A stretch of 64,000 nucleotides of DNA from an uncultured Alphaproteobacteria bacterium (lineage in GTDB: Bacteria > Pseudomonadota > Alphaproteobacteria > GCA-2731375). The position numbers were made by a program, and so were the translations under genes. The DNA is taken from contig CATOSZ010000001.1 in assembly GCA_951812805.1 (NCBI GenBank), positions 868,001-932,000 on the forward strand, given 5' to 3'. Numbering within the stretch: position 1 is the stretch's first letter; each line of letters begins with the position of its first letter. The notes beneath the pieces are model-generated. The model ran no database searches. It saw only the letters and a program-made list of their open reading frames with translations, and had not been told where the DNA came from. Below are positions 9,872 to 18,592 of the stretch, piece by piece.

Positions 9872-11233
9872 ATGACCTCCTACGACCTGATCATTCGAAA
9901 TGCGACCCTGGTCAATCACGACGGCCAGGGACCCGCCGACGTCGGCGTGCGCGAGGGACGGACGGCGATGATCGGCGACCTCGGCCAGGCGTCGGCCGGG
10001 CATGAGATCGACGCCACCGGCCTACACCTCCTGCCGGGCGTGATCGACACCCAGGTGCACTTCCGCGAACCGGGCATGGACGGCAAGGAAGATCTCGAGT
10101 CCGGCTCTCGCGCCGCCGTCCTGGGTGGGGTAACCGCCGTCTTCGAGATGCCGAATACCAAGCCGACCACCAGCACGCCGGAGGCGCTGGCCGACAAGCT
10201 CGCCCGCGCGCGCGACCGGATGTGGTGCGATCATGCGTTCTATGTCGGCGCCACGGCGGAAAACGCCGACCATCTGGACGAACTAGAGCGATTGCCCGGC
10301 ACGGCGGGGGTGAAGATCTTCATGGGCGCCTCCACCGGGGACCTCCTGGTGGCCGACGACGAGACGCTTTCCCGGGTGCTGGCGACGATCAACCGGCGCT
10401 GCGCCGTGCATGCGGAGGACGAGCCCCGCATGGCCGAACGCCGCCACATCGCCGAAGCGTCGACCAGCGCGCATGCCCATCCGGACTGGCGCGACCCCAC
10501 CTCGGCAATGCGCGCGACGGAGCGGATCGTGGCGCTCGCCCGCCGGCACGGCAAGCGGGTGCATGTGCTGCACATCACCACGGCGGCGGAGATCGACTTT
10601 CTCGCCCGCCACAAGGACGTCGCCACGGTCGAGGTGACGCCGCAGCACCTCACGCTCAACGCGCCCGAGTGCTACGACCGCCTCGGCAACTTCGCGCAGA
10701 TGAACCCGCCGATCCGCGACCTCGGTGAACAGGACGGCCTCTGGCGCGGCATTGCGCGCGGCATCGTCGACGTCGTCGGCTCCGACCACGCGCCGCACAC
10801 GCGGGAGGAAAAGGCCGTTCCCTATCCCAACAGCCCCTCCGGCATGCCAGGCGTGCAGACCCTGCTGCCGCTGCTGCTCGACCACATGAACGCCGGCCGG
10901 ATGACCCTGCAACGCCTGGTCGACCTCACCAGCGCCGGCGCCGCCCGCCTCTTCCAACTGGCCGGCAAGGGACGCCTGGCCGTCGGTTACGACGCCGACT
11001 ACACCCTGGTCGACCTCACCGCCCGGCGAACTATCGAATTGGATTGGCTGGCCTCGCGCTGTGGCTGGTCGCCGTTCGAGGGCCGCGAGGTCACCGGCTG
11101 GCCGATGGCGACCGTGGTCCGCGGGCGCGTCGTCATGCGCGAGGGCGAACTCGCCGACAGCGCCCACGGCCGCCCGATCCGCTTCCAGGAGACCCTCGAG
11201 GCGGAGGTCAGCGGGCCAGGCGCAGCGAGTTGA
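9872..11233 (+). CDS. pyrC: Dihydroorotase
   Basis: Class I-type dihydroorotase, interconverting carbamoyl-aspartate and dihydroorotate in UMP synthesis. Motifs in order: PGVIDTQVHFREPG (HxH metal ligands) near residue 60, TAGVKIFMG with the lysine that is carboxylated, CAVHAED and VHVLHITT supplying metal histidines, and VVGSDHAPH with the catalytic Asp. The length of 453 residues fits. Allantoinase is the main alternative in this superfamily, but the HFREPG and DHAPHTREEK pattern favours dihydroorotase. It starts 4 bp after the preceding gene and its last 26 bp overlap convergent copA. Confidence 0.85.
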   Translation: MTSYDLIIRNATLVNHDGQGPADVGVREGRTAMIGDLGQASAGHEIDATGLHLLPGVIDTQVHFREPGMDGKEDLESGSRAAVLGGVTAVFEMPNTKPTTSTPEALADKLARARDRMWCDHAFYVGATAENADHLDELERLPGTAGVKIFMGASTGDLLVADDETLSRVLATINRRCAVHAEDEPRMAERRHIAEASTSAHAHPDWRDPTSAMRATERIVALARRHGKRVHVLHITTAAEIDFLARHKDVATVEVTPQHLTLNAPECYDRLGNFAQMNPPIRDLGEQDGLWRGIARGIVDVVGSDHAPHTREEKAVPYPNSPSGMPGVQTLLPLLLDHMNAGRMTLQRLVDLTSAGAARLFQLAGKGRLAVGYDADYTLVDLTARRTIELDWLASRCGWSPFEGREVTGWPMATVVRGRVVMREGELADSAHGRPIRFQETLEAEVSGPGAAS

Positions 11234-13442
11234 GGACGACGAGGAGGCTGGAAAGGCTCATCGCTCCGGCGGCCAGCATCGGGTTCAGCAGCAGGCCGAA
11301 GGCCGGATAGAAGACCCCGGCGGCGAGCGGGATCAGCGCGACGTTGTAGCCATAGGCCCAGAGGAAATTCTGCCGGATGGTGCGAAGCGTGCGCCGGGCC
11401 AGGCGGATCGCGGCGGGAATGGCCAGCGGCTCACCCGAGGCCAAAACCACGTCGCCGGCCTCGATCGCGACATCGGCCCCGGTACCGATCGCCAGCCCGA
11501 CCTCGGCCTCGGCCAGGGCGGGCGCGTCGTTGATGCCATCGCCGACAAAGCCGACCCGGCGGTCGAGTGCGGCGAGACGTTGCACCTCCTTGGCTTTCTC
11601 CGCCGGCAGGGCACCGGCAACGACCGGCGCGATGCCGACCCGGTCGGCGACGACGCGGGCGGTTTCCTCGCCGTCGCCCGTCACCATCCAGACGTCGATG
11701 CCCAGCGCCCGCAGTTCGGCGACGGCCGGGGCCGCGCCCGGCTTTTCGGGATCCGCCACCGCGAGGATCGCCGCCGGCTGGCCATCCACCGCCAGGTGAA
11801 AGCTCGACCGCCCCTGCGCGGCGAGCGCCTCGGCCCGCGCGCGTGTCGCCTGGGACAAGGCCACGCCCGACTCCGCCATATGGCGCGCGGTGCCCAGCGC
11901 AATGTCGTGCCCGTCGACCGTGGCCCGGATACCGCGCCCGGGTACGGTGCGCGAGGCTTCCGGCTCGGGCAATGCCAGGCCGCGGGCCTCGGCGGCGCGG
12001 ACGATCGCCTGGCCGATCGCATGCTCGCTGCGCCGTTCGGCCGCCGCCGCCAGACGTAACAGCGCGTCGCTGTCGCCCTCCGCCCCCGCCCGGCCCGCAT
12101 CGGGCAGCAGCTCCACCAGCTCCGGGCGGCCCTCGGTCAGCGTGCCCGTCTTGTCCATCACCAGCGTGTCGATGCGGGCCAGCGCTTCCAACGCGCCGCC
12201 TTGGCGGAACAGCAGGCCGTCGCGCGCGGCCCGGCCGGTCGCCACCATGATCGCCGTCGGCGTCGCCAGCCCCATGGCACAGGGACAGGCGATCAGCAGC
12301 ACGGACACCGCCGTCGTGAAGGCGAACGGCAAGGCGGGTGCCGGCGCCAGAACCAGCCAGACGATGAACGTCGCTGCCGCCGTCAGCAGGACCAACGGCG
12401 TGAACACGGCGGCGATCCGCTCCGCCAGGCGCTGGATCGGCGGCTTCTCGGCCTGTGCCGCCTCGACCATCTCAATGATACGGGCGAGCGTCGTCTCCGC
12501 GCCGACCCGGTCGACGCGGACCACCAGGGCGCCGGTGCCGTTGATGGTGCCGGCGTGAACGCGGGCGCCGGGCGACTTCGACGCCGGGATCGGCTCCCCC
12601 GTCAGCATGGCCTCGTCGACCGTACCGTCCCCCTCGATCACCACGCCGTCGACGGAGACCCGTTCCCCCGGACGGACCAGCACCTCGTCGCCGATCACGA
12701 TATCGTCCAGGTCGACGTCGACCTCGCCCGCCGGGGTGCGCCGCCAGGCCCGGCGAGGGGCTAGATGCAGCAAGGCCCGAACGGCGGCGCCCGCCCGGCC
12801 CCGGGCCCGTGCCTCCAGCCACCGGCCGAGCAGGATGAGCGCGACGATGACGCCGGAGGCTTCGTAATAGCTGACCGCGGCGCCCGGCGGGAACAGCCCG
12901 GGGGCGGCGAGCGCGAGGCTGGAATAGAGCCAGGCCGACCCGGCGCCGAGTGCGACCAGCGTACTCATCCCCGGGGCGAGCGCGCGCGCCTCCCGCGCCG
13001 CCTCCGCGAACAGCACGCGCCCCGCGAGGACGAGCACCAGCGTCGCCAGGACCGCCTCGAGGGCGACCCACTGACGTTCCGCCAGCAGACCCAGATAAAG
13101 TTCGCGCAGACCGCCGACATGCCGCCCCATCGCGACGACCACCAGCGGCGCGGCGAGGGCAAGCGCCAGGGCGGCCCGCCGGCCGAGCATCGCCATTTCC
13201 GCCGCCATGCCCTCGTCGGCCCGCGTCGCGTCGACGACGTGGGCGCCATAACCGATATCACCGACGGCCGCGGCGATCGGCCCGCCGGTGACGTTCTCGC
13301 CGACCTCCGCCCGTGCCCGACCGCTCGCCAGGTTGACGGCGACCGTTTCGACGCCCGGCACGGCGGCGATCGTCCGCTCGACACGGCTGACGCAACCGGC
13401 ACAGGTCATGCCGTCGATCTTCAGGGTGAGGACGCGGCCCAC
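11208..13442 (-). CDS. copA: Copper-translocating P1B-type ATPase
   Basis: Inner-membrane P-type ATPase exporting Cu(I) from the cytoplasm. One N-terminal heavy-metal domain has GMTCAGC (C14, C17). Transmembrane helices surround the actuator domain (TGEP 281-284). The CPC ion site lies at 386-388 (ACPCAMG), the phosphorylated DKTGT at 430-434, an HP-type SEHAIGQA in the nucleotide domain, and GDGINDAPAL near the C-terminus. The CPC motif is the Cu(I)/Ag(I) type. It lies 3 bp downstream of the csoR-family repressor gene, so metal-dependent derepression is the expected control. The 744-residue length is normal. Confidence 0.95.
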   Translation of the reverse strand: MGRVLTLKIDGMTCAGCVSRVERTIAAVPGVETVAVNLASGRARAEVGENVTGGPIAAAVGDIGYGAHVVDATRADEGMAAEMAMLGRRAALALALAAPLVVVAMGRHVGGLRELYLGLLAERQWVALEAVLATLVLVLAGRVLFAEAAREARALAPGMSTLVALGAGSAWLYSSLALAAPGLFPPGAAVSYYEASGVIVALILLGRWLEARARGRAGAAVRALLHLAPRRAWRRTPAGEVDVDLDDIVIGDEVLVRPGERVSVDGVVIEGDGTVDEAMLTGEPIPASKSPGARVHAGTINGTGALVVRVDRVGAETTLARIIEMVEAAQAEKPPIQRLAERIAAVFTPLVLLTAAATFIVWLVLAPAPALPFAFTTAVSVLLIACPCAMGLATPTAIMVATGRAARDGLLFRQGGALEALARIDTLVMDKTGTLTEGRPELVELLPDAGRAGAEGDSDALLRLAAAAERRSEHAIGQAIVRAAEARGLALPEPEASRTVPGRGIRATVDGHDIALGTARHMAESGVALSQATRARAEALAAQGRSSFHLAVDGQPAAILAVADPEKPGAAPAVAELRALGIDVWMVTGDGEETARVVADRVGIAPVVAGALPAEKAKEVQRLAALDRRVGFVGDGINDAPALAEAEVGLAIGTGADVAIEAGDVVLASGEPLAIPAAIRLARRTLRTIRQNFLWAYGYNVALIPLAAGVFYPAFGLLLNPMLAAGAMSLSSLLVVLNSLRLAR

Positions 13443-13445
13443 GGC

Positions 13446-13736
13446 TCAGCTCCGCCGGTACTTCAGGATTTCCATCACCTCCTCCACCATCGCCTCGCTA
13501 TCGCCGCGCACCTGCGCGGTGGCGACATGGTGGTGCAGGTGACTGCGCAGAATGAGGTCGCCCACCTTGGCGAGCGCCCCGTCCACGGCCTTGATCTGGC
13601 GCAGCACGTCGACGCAGTAGACGCCCTCGTCCTCCAGCATGCGAAGGATCCCCTCGACGTGGCCACGGACCGACAGCAGCCGCCGCCGCGCATCCTCCCG
13701 TGCGTCGACGTCGAGATGGAGATTATGTTCGTTCAT
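13446..13736 (-). CDS. csoR: CsoR/RcnR-family metal-responsive repressor
   Basis: Small all-helical DUF156 repressor that releases DNA when it binds metal. The 96 residues include LLSVRGHVEGILRML and VYCVDVLRQIKAV. Aligned with the CsoR ligand set Cys-His-Cys by spacing, the residues are C41, H66 and H70. The third ligand is therefore His rather than Cys, as in the nickel/cobalt sensor RcnR. Position argues for copper control, since copA with a CPC motif starts 3 bp downstream in the same transcript. A GC-rich palindrome 22 bp upstream is the likely operator. The symbol is by family and context; FrmR- or RcnR-like specificity is not excluded. Confidence 0.8.
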   Translation of the reverse strand: MNEHNLHLDVDAREDARRRLLSVRGHVEGILRMLEDEGVYCVDVLRQIKAVDGALAKVGDLILRSHLHHHVATAQVRGDSEAMVEEVMEILKYRRS

Positions 13737-13758
13737 ATCGAGCCTCGCGACATCTCCC

Positions 13759-13779
13759 TACCCCCCTGGGGGAGGGGTA
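13759..13779. promoter_or_regulatory. Candidate CsoR operator
   Basis: A GC-rich inverted repeat, TACCCC at 13759-13764 and GGGGTA at 13774-13779 around a CCTGGG centre, lies 22 bp upstream of the repressor start. Runs of C and G flanking a short centre with TAC/GTA ends are typical of known CsoR sites. Its place between the repressor gene and the CDP-alcohol phosphotransferase gene's end makes control of csoR-copA the natural reading. Confidence 0.6.
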
Positions 13780-13823
13780 TGAGCAAGGTAATGTCCCTGC
13801 CCCGGCACTTCAAGGTCGCGGTA

Positions 13824-14441
13824 TCAGTCCGACGTGGCGCCGCGACGTCGGAGATAGACGATCACTTGGATGATGAGGTAGATCGGCGCGCCGAAGGCGG
13901 CTGCCAGAACAAACCAGTCGACGACACCGAACCAGGTGACCGGCGCCACCACATACATGATGTCCTCCATCTCGAAGCCCAGCACGTTTGGTTGTTCGGC
14001 GGCTTCCGGGCCCCAGGCCTCCTTGGCACCGATGCGGACGGAGAAGATCACCGCGATGGCGAGGCCGGCGTTGGTGCCCAGCGGGAGGCCCCAGCCCGCG
14101 AAACGATCGTCGCCGAGGCCGAGGCCCATGCCGATGAAGACCGTCGCGTAGGTCATCGCGCTGGCGATATGGTCGAGGTGGTAGCCGAGGCGGCTCGTCT
14201 TGCCGGTCGCGCGCGCAAGCTGTCCATCCACATGGTCGAGGAACATGGCGACGACAAAGAAGACCGCCCCCCAGTGCCAGAGCGCCTCTCCCTGGGCATA
14301 GAGCCAGAGCGCGGAACAGGCGCAGACCATCGTGAAACCCGTGACCGCATTGGGATGGATCCGCAGCGGCACCAGCACCCGGAGCAGCAGGGTGGCGAGG
14401 CGCTGGTCCCAAAAGGGCGTTATCCGGAGACCGGCCGACAT
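13824..14441 (-). CDS. CDP-alcohol phosphatidyltransferase family membrane protein
   Basis: Integral membrane enzyme of the CDP-alcohol phosphotransferase family, which moves a phospho-alcohol from a CDP-activated donor to a lipid or polyol acceptor. The motif region reads D69-x2-D72-G-x2-A-R-x8-G86-x3-D90-x3-S94; the fourth Asp, the catalytic base in characterised members, is Ser. About five hydrophobic helices surround it. It overlaps the upstream nucleotidyltransferase by 22 bp, so the pair is probably co-translated and may act in sequence, activating a phospho-alcohol to a CDP derivative and then transferring it. The substrate is unknown. Confidence 0.8.
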   Translation of the reverse strand: MSAGLRITPFWDQRLATLLLRVLVPLRIHPNAVTGFTMVCACSALWLYAQGEALWHWGAVFFVVAMFLDHVDGQLARATGKTSRLGYHLDHIASAMTYATVFIGMGLGLGDDRFAGWGLPLGTNAGLAIAVIFSVRIGAKEAWGPEAAEQPNVLGFEMEDIMYVVAPVTWFGVVDWFVLAAAFGAPIYLIIQVIVYLRRRGATSD

Positions 14442-15190
14442 CGCGGAAGTTCCTGTAACAGGCCCTGGATTTCGGCGCTCGCGCGTTCGAGATCCTCGGG
14501 AAAGTCGATCTCGATCCAGGGCAATCCGGTGATGTCCTCGTAGCCGAAGGTCCCCGGCAGCCGCTCGACCACCAGATCGCGGATCGGCTGTTCGTAGATC
14601 ACCTCCGGTTCACCGGCATCGACATAGGGCTCGATGCAGGCCGGCAGGGCGCGCGCGGCTTCCGGCGAAAAGCGCAGAAACCCGATCCACTCGGCCCGCC
14701 AGTCGCCCAGATCGTGCGGGCGTTTGTGGAAATCGACGATTTGGTCGTCGCGGACACAGAGCTTCACCGGATCGTCGCCCTCCTCGAGGTGCCGGTCGAT
14801 CAGGAAGGAGGCGGCATGGGCGGCCTCCGTCATCCGGGTGGCGATGCGATGGTCGTAGAGAACGTCGCCGTCCATCAGCATGACCGCCTCGTCGGCTTGG
14901 CGAAACTCGCCCGCTAGCGCCCAGAGCGTCTGGATCGCGCCCCGGCGGTAGTTCGGCGCCGTCACGGTGCGCACGAAATCGCGCGCGTCCAGCCGGTCGA
15001 TCTCCGCCTCGATGTCGTCGGCCCGGTGGCCGACGCCCAGCACCAGCTCGCGAATGCCGACATGGCGCAGCAGCGCGACATGGCGGGCCAGCAGGCTCTC
15101 GCCGCCGAATTCCAGCAGGATCTTGGGGGGCGCGTCGTCGCCCCGTTTCAAACGGCTGCCGACACCGGCAGCCAACATTACGGCCTTCAT
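14420..15190 (-). CDS. Sugar-phosphate/phosphocholine-type nucleotidyltransferase
   Basis: Rossmann-like nucleotidyltransferase of 256 residues. It opens MKAVMLAAGVGSRL with the nucleotide-binding GxGxR and a lysine in PPKILLEFGG, and has the metal-binding LMDGDVLY at about residue 104. The C-terminal part (WIEIDFPEDLERA) resembles phosphocholine and inositol-phosphate cytidylyltransferases. The start at 15190 is the first Met matching the family and lies 8 bp after the hpnN stop. A much longer upstream frame overlaps hpnN and is a shadow. Together with the next gene it suggests a cytidylylation-then-transfer route to a polar head group, an inference from context and family only. Confidence 0.8.
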   Translation of the reverse strand: MKAVMLAAGVGSRLKRGDDAPPKILLEFGGESLLARHVALLRHVGIRELVLGVGHRADDIEAEIDRLDARDFVRTVTAPNYRRGAIQTLWALAGEFRQADEAVMLMDGDVLYDHRIATRMTEAAHAASFLIDRHLEEGDDPVKLCVRDDQIVDFHKRPHDLGDWRAEWIGFLRFSPEAARALPACIEPYVDAGEPEVIYEQPIRDLVVERLPGTFGYEDITGLPWIEIDFPEDLERASAEIQGLLQELPRCRPVSG

Positions 15191-15198
15191 GCTCTTGG

Positions 15199-17847
15199 TT
15201 ACTCCGTCGTGCTCACACCGCTGCGCGCGAGCCCCAGCAGGGGTACCAGGCTCGGCAGGATCAACAAGGTGCATATCAAGGTGAAGAGGATGGCCAGGGT
15301 CAAGAGCTCGCCCATGCTGGCCATGCCCCGGTGCGCCGAAACGGCCAGGCTGCCGAAGGAGGCGAGCGTGGTGAGCGTGCTGAACAGCACGGCCCGCGGC
15401 GTCGTCGTCCGCATCAGCGCCGTCGTATCGTCGAGCTGTCGCAGCCGTTCGACGACATGGATATTCGAGGCGACGCCGAGCCCGAACAGCAAGGGCAGCG
15501 CGATGACGTTGGCAAAGTTCAGCTCCAGGCCGAGGGCTGTCGCACTGGCGAGGGTGAAGAGGGCCGCCAGGGCCAGCGGCACGAGCGTCAAGATCACCAG
15601 GCGATGGTTTCGGTGCACCGCGACCAGCAACAGCGCGATGACCGCCACCGCCAGCAACGTCGCGGTGACGAAGGCCTCGATCACCACGCCGCTCGCCTCC
15701 GAGACGATGACGGCGGCCCCGATGGCGTTCGGCGCCTCGGCCGAAACCGCCTGAACGAAGCGGGCGAGGTTGTCGCGAACCATCAGGTCTTCCGTCGGCG
15801 AAACACTTATGCGGTAGGCGCCGTCCTGGCCGATCCAGCGCGCCTTGAGGTCTTCCGGCAGGCTCTCGACGCTCGACGGGCCGGCCTGCAAGGCCAGCGA
15901 GAGGTCCTCCAGCAAACGGGGAAAATGGCCGAGCAGTCGGGCCTCCAGATCGCGCGCCGCGGCCTCGCCGCCGGCGGTGAGGGCGCCGAGCGCCCGGCCC
16001 GCGCGCGCCAACGCGGCCGACAACGCCGCGTCGTCGACACCGAGCGTCGGCCAATCCCGCGCCGCAGCGACAAGAGCCGGCAAGCGTGGGCCGTCCGGGA
16101 CCGCAACTCCCGGCGCGCCGGTTACCAGTGGGGCGAGGTAGAGCGCCATGTCTTCGACGATGGCGAGCTTTTCGTCCTGTTCCGCCGGCACGAAACTGGC
16201 GAGCGTTAGGCTTCGCCGCACCGGTGCGAGACCGCTTAAGCGCACCGCCGTCGCCCGGGCCGTTTCCAGATTGGGCACCAGCACGTCGACCGTATAGGGC
16301 GAAGCGTCGGGATCGGCGCTCAATTCCAGGAAGGTGGCGACGGATTCCGTATCGGGATCGCGCAGGTTGACCGGGTTGAGATCGAAGCCGAGCCGCGGCA
16401 GCCAGAGGGCGGCCAGCAGCACCGCCAGGGTCGTCGCGCCCCAGACCAGGCGGCGATGACGCGTCGCCAGGCGTTCCAGCCAGCCGTCCGCACGGCCCGG
16501 CGGCAGGCGCGCCTCCAACCAGCCGGGCAGCAAGGCCAGCAGCGCCGGCAACACGGTCAGGTTGGCGAGATAGGCAAACCCCATGCTGGCGCCCGAGATC
16601 AGCCCAAGCTCGGCAAACCCGCGATAGTCGGTGGGCAGAAACGCGAGAAAGCCGAGCCCCGCCGCCAACGCCGCGATCGCGAGGCCGCGGGCGACACCCC
16701 GGCCGGCCGCCCTGATCGCCGTCTCGCCGTCGGTCTCGAGACGCGCCGCCTCTTCACGAAAGCGCAGTGAAAAATGGATGGAGAAGTCGACCGCCAGACC
16801 GATGAACAGCACGGCGAAGGCGACCGAAAGCAGGTTGAGATGCCCGACCGCGAGGGCGGCGAAGCCCGCGCTCCAACTCAACCCCATCAGCAGGGTCGTC
16901 AACGTCGCAACGACAAGGCGGGGTGAACGCAGACCGAGGCTCAGCAACAAAGCGACGAAGCCGAGGGAAAGCAGGCCCGCCGTCGTACCGCCGAGGCGGG
17001 CGCTTTCCAATTCCTCCTGTCGCATCGCCGGCTTGCCGGTCAGGCGCAGGCGGGTGCCCCGCTCGGGCCCGATGCCGATCTCCTCCGCGAACGTGCGGGC
17101 CGCCGCCATCGCCGCCTTGGCCGGGGACAGGCCGCTCCGCTCCAATCGGGGGCGGGCGAGGATGATCTCGCGCGCGCGCCGGTCGTCCTCGACCACCAGG
17201 CGGCGCCAGGACAGCATGGCGGGCGCCCCGCGCTGCGCGGCCTCCGCCACCTCGGCGATTCCCTCGGCCAGGCGACGCAGCTCCGCCCGGTCCGCCACGC
17301 CGCCTTCGCGCAAGGCCCGCGTCGCGATGTCCAGCAGGCCCGGCAGGCTCGGATCCTCGGCCAGCACGCCCAGCAGCGGCTCGGAGGCGGCGAGCCGGTC
17401 GGCCAGCGTCTCCAGCGCCGCGGCATCGCGGTACAGCAGCCCGTTACGGCGCAGAAAATCGGACCCCGTCGGCCAATACACGGTTTCGAAATGCGGCGAG
17501 GCGGCGAGGCGTGCCACCAGCGTCGCCGCATCCCGGGCCGCCGTCTCCGGCTCCCGCCCATCGACGACCAGCACCAGGGCGCCGTCGAGCGCGGGAAACG
17601 ACTTCTGGAAGGCCGTGTCGTGGCGGCGGAACGGCACGTCGTCGGCGATCATGTTGGTGGTATTGGTATCGATGCCGAGGTGTCCAACGGCAAGATAGAG
17701 CGAGGCCGCGGTCACCACGGCCGCCAGCAACAGGACCCAGGGTGCGCGCCGCGCGACGAGCGCCACCCAGGCGCCGATCAGGCGCGAAAATCCGTCGCCG
17801 GGAAGATCGCTTCCGACTTCGCCTTCAACTCGCGACGGTCTCGACAT
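15199..17847 (-). CDS. hpnN: Hopanoid-associated RND transporter HpnN
   Basis: RND/MMPL-type inner-membrane protein of 882 residues, matching HpnN, which is needed to move hopanoids to the outer membrane in alphaproteobacteria. A first transmembrane helix (APWVLLLAAVVTAASLYLAV) is followed by the periplasmic GIDTNTTNMIADDVPFRRHD region seen in HpnN, then two clusters of about five helices around a second periplasmic loop. The ATG at 17847 was chosen; the longer frame upstream lies inside divergent hpnM. Two enzyme genes follow in the same transcript. The neighbouring hpnM encodes the usual periplasmic partner. Confidence 0.85.
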   Translation of the reverse strand: MSRPSRVEGEVGSDLPGDGFSRLIGAWVALVARRAPWVLLLAAVVTAASLYLAVGHLGIDTNTTNMIADDVPFRRHDTAFQKSFPALDGALVLVVDGREPETAARDAATLVARLAASPHFETVYWPTGSDFLRRNGLLYRDAAALETLADRLAASEPLLGVLAEDPSLPGLLDIATRALREGGVADRAELRRLAEGIAEVAEAAQRGAPAMLSWRRLVVEDDRRAREIILARPRLERSGLSPAKAAMAAARTFAEEIGIGPERGTRLRLTGKPAMRQEELESARLGGTTAGLLSLGFVALLLSLGLRSPRLVVATLTTLLMGLSWSAGFAALAVGHLNLLSVAFAVLFIGLAVDFSIHFSLRFREEAARLETDGETAIRAAGRGVARGLAIAALAAGLGFLAFLPTDYRGFAELGLISGASMGFAYLANLTVLPALLALLPGWLEARLPPGRADGWLERLATRHRRLVWGATTLAVLLAALWLPRLGFDLNPVNLRDPDTESVATFLELSADPDASPYTVDVLVPNLETARATAVRLSGLAPVRRSLTLASFVPAEQDEKLAIVEDMALYLAPLVTGAPGVAVPDGPRLPALVAAARDWPTLGVDDAALSAALARAGRALGALTAGGEAAARDLEARLLGHFPRLLEDLSLALQAGPSSVESLPEDLKARWIGQDGAYRISVSPTEDLMVRDNLARFVQAVSAEAPNAIGAAVIVSEASGVVIEAFVTATLLAVAVIALLLVAVHRNHRLVILTLVPLALAALFTLASATALGLELNFANVIALPLLFGLGVASNIHVVERLRQLDDTTALMRTTTPRAVLFSTLTTLASFGSLAVSAHRGMASMGELLTLAILFTLICTLLILPSLVPLLGLARSGVSTTE

Positions 17848-17884
17848 ATATAAGCCCCGGCTCGGAATTTTCCCGGAGGTCCGC

Positions 17885-18571
17885 ATGACCGCGAGGAGTG
17901 TGGCGTCGGCATGGCCGATTGCACCCCCTGATACCGCCCGCGCGCGGGCGCCGCAACCGGCGTTCGGGCGCTGGATGGCGATCCTATGCCTGCTCGCCGG
18001 CGTGCTGGCGTTCGCGCCTGCGCCGGCCCGCGCGCTGGAGCCGTCGGTGGCTCTGGTCGAGCGGCTGAACACCGGCCTGCTCGACATCATGCAGCGCGCC
18101 GAGGAGCTGGGTTTTGCCGGCCGGGTGACCGCCTTCGAGGATCTGCTGGGGGAGACCTACAATCTCCGCATCATGGCCCGCGCGGCGATCGGCCGGTCCT
18201 GGCGCAAGCTGGACGACGAACAGAAAGTCCGGTTGGTGAGCGCCTTCACGGCGATGACCGTCGCCACCTACGCCAGCCGCTTCAAGGGGTTCTCCGGCGA
18301 GCATTTCGAAGTCGACGGGGCCGAGCCCTCGGTGCGCGGCATGATGTTGGTGAAAAGCCGGCTGCACCGCACCGACGACAAGCCGGTCGGCCTGAACTAC
18401 CTGACCAAGTCCTATAGGGCCGGCTGGCGCATCGTCGACGTCTATCTCGATGCCAAATACAGCGAACTCGCCCGCCTGCGCGCCGAGTTCGCCTCCGTCA
18501 TGGCCAAGGAGGGCTTCGACGGCCTGATCGCACGGATCGAGGATCGCGCGGCCCGCGCGAACGAGGGATGA
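17885..18571 (+). CDS. hpnM: MlaC/Ttg2D-family periplasmic lipid-binding protein HpnM
   Basis: Periplasmic MlaC-like (toluene-tolerance Ttg2D) protein, the HpnM of hopanoid clusters, thought to carry lipids between membranes. A hydrophobic signal segment (WMAILCLLAGVLAFAPAPARA) ends near residue 50; the mature part has LLGETYNLRIMARAAIGRSW and the SYRAGWRIVDVYLD strands typical of the family. The start is preceded by CGGAGG at good spacing. It is divergent from hpnN with only 37 bp between start codons, so promoter elements must overlap coding sequence. Such hpnM-hpnN pairing supports both calls. Confidence 0.8.
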   Translation: MTARSVASAWPIAPPDTARARAPQPAFGRWMAILCLLAGVLAFAPAPARALEPSVALVERLNTGLLDIMQRAEELGFAGRVTAFEDLLGETYNLRIMARAAIGRSWRKLDDEQKVRLVSAFTAMTVATYASRFKGFSGEHFEVDGAEPSVRGMMLVKSRLHRTDDKPVGLNYLTKSYRAGWRIVDVYLDAKYSELARLRAEFASVMAKEGFDGLIARIEDRAARANEG

Positions 18572-18592
18572 GGCGCGCCGCCGAAACACCCG

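Noticed and set aside
15191..16054. N-terminal extension of the nucleotidyltransferase frame
   Set aside because: It lies within hpnN and has a shadow-type composition; the family start is the Met at 15190.
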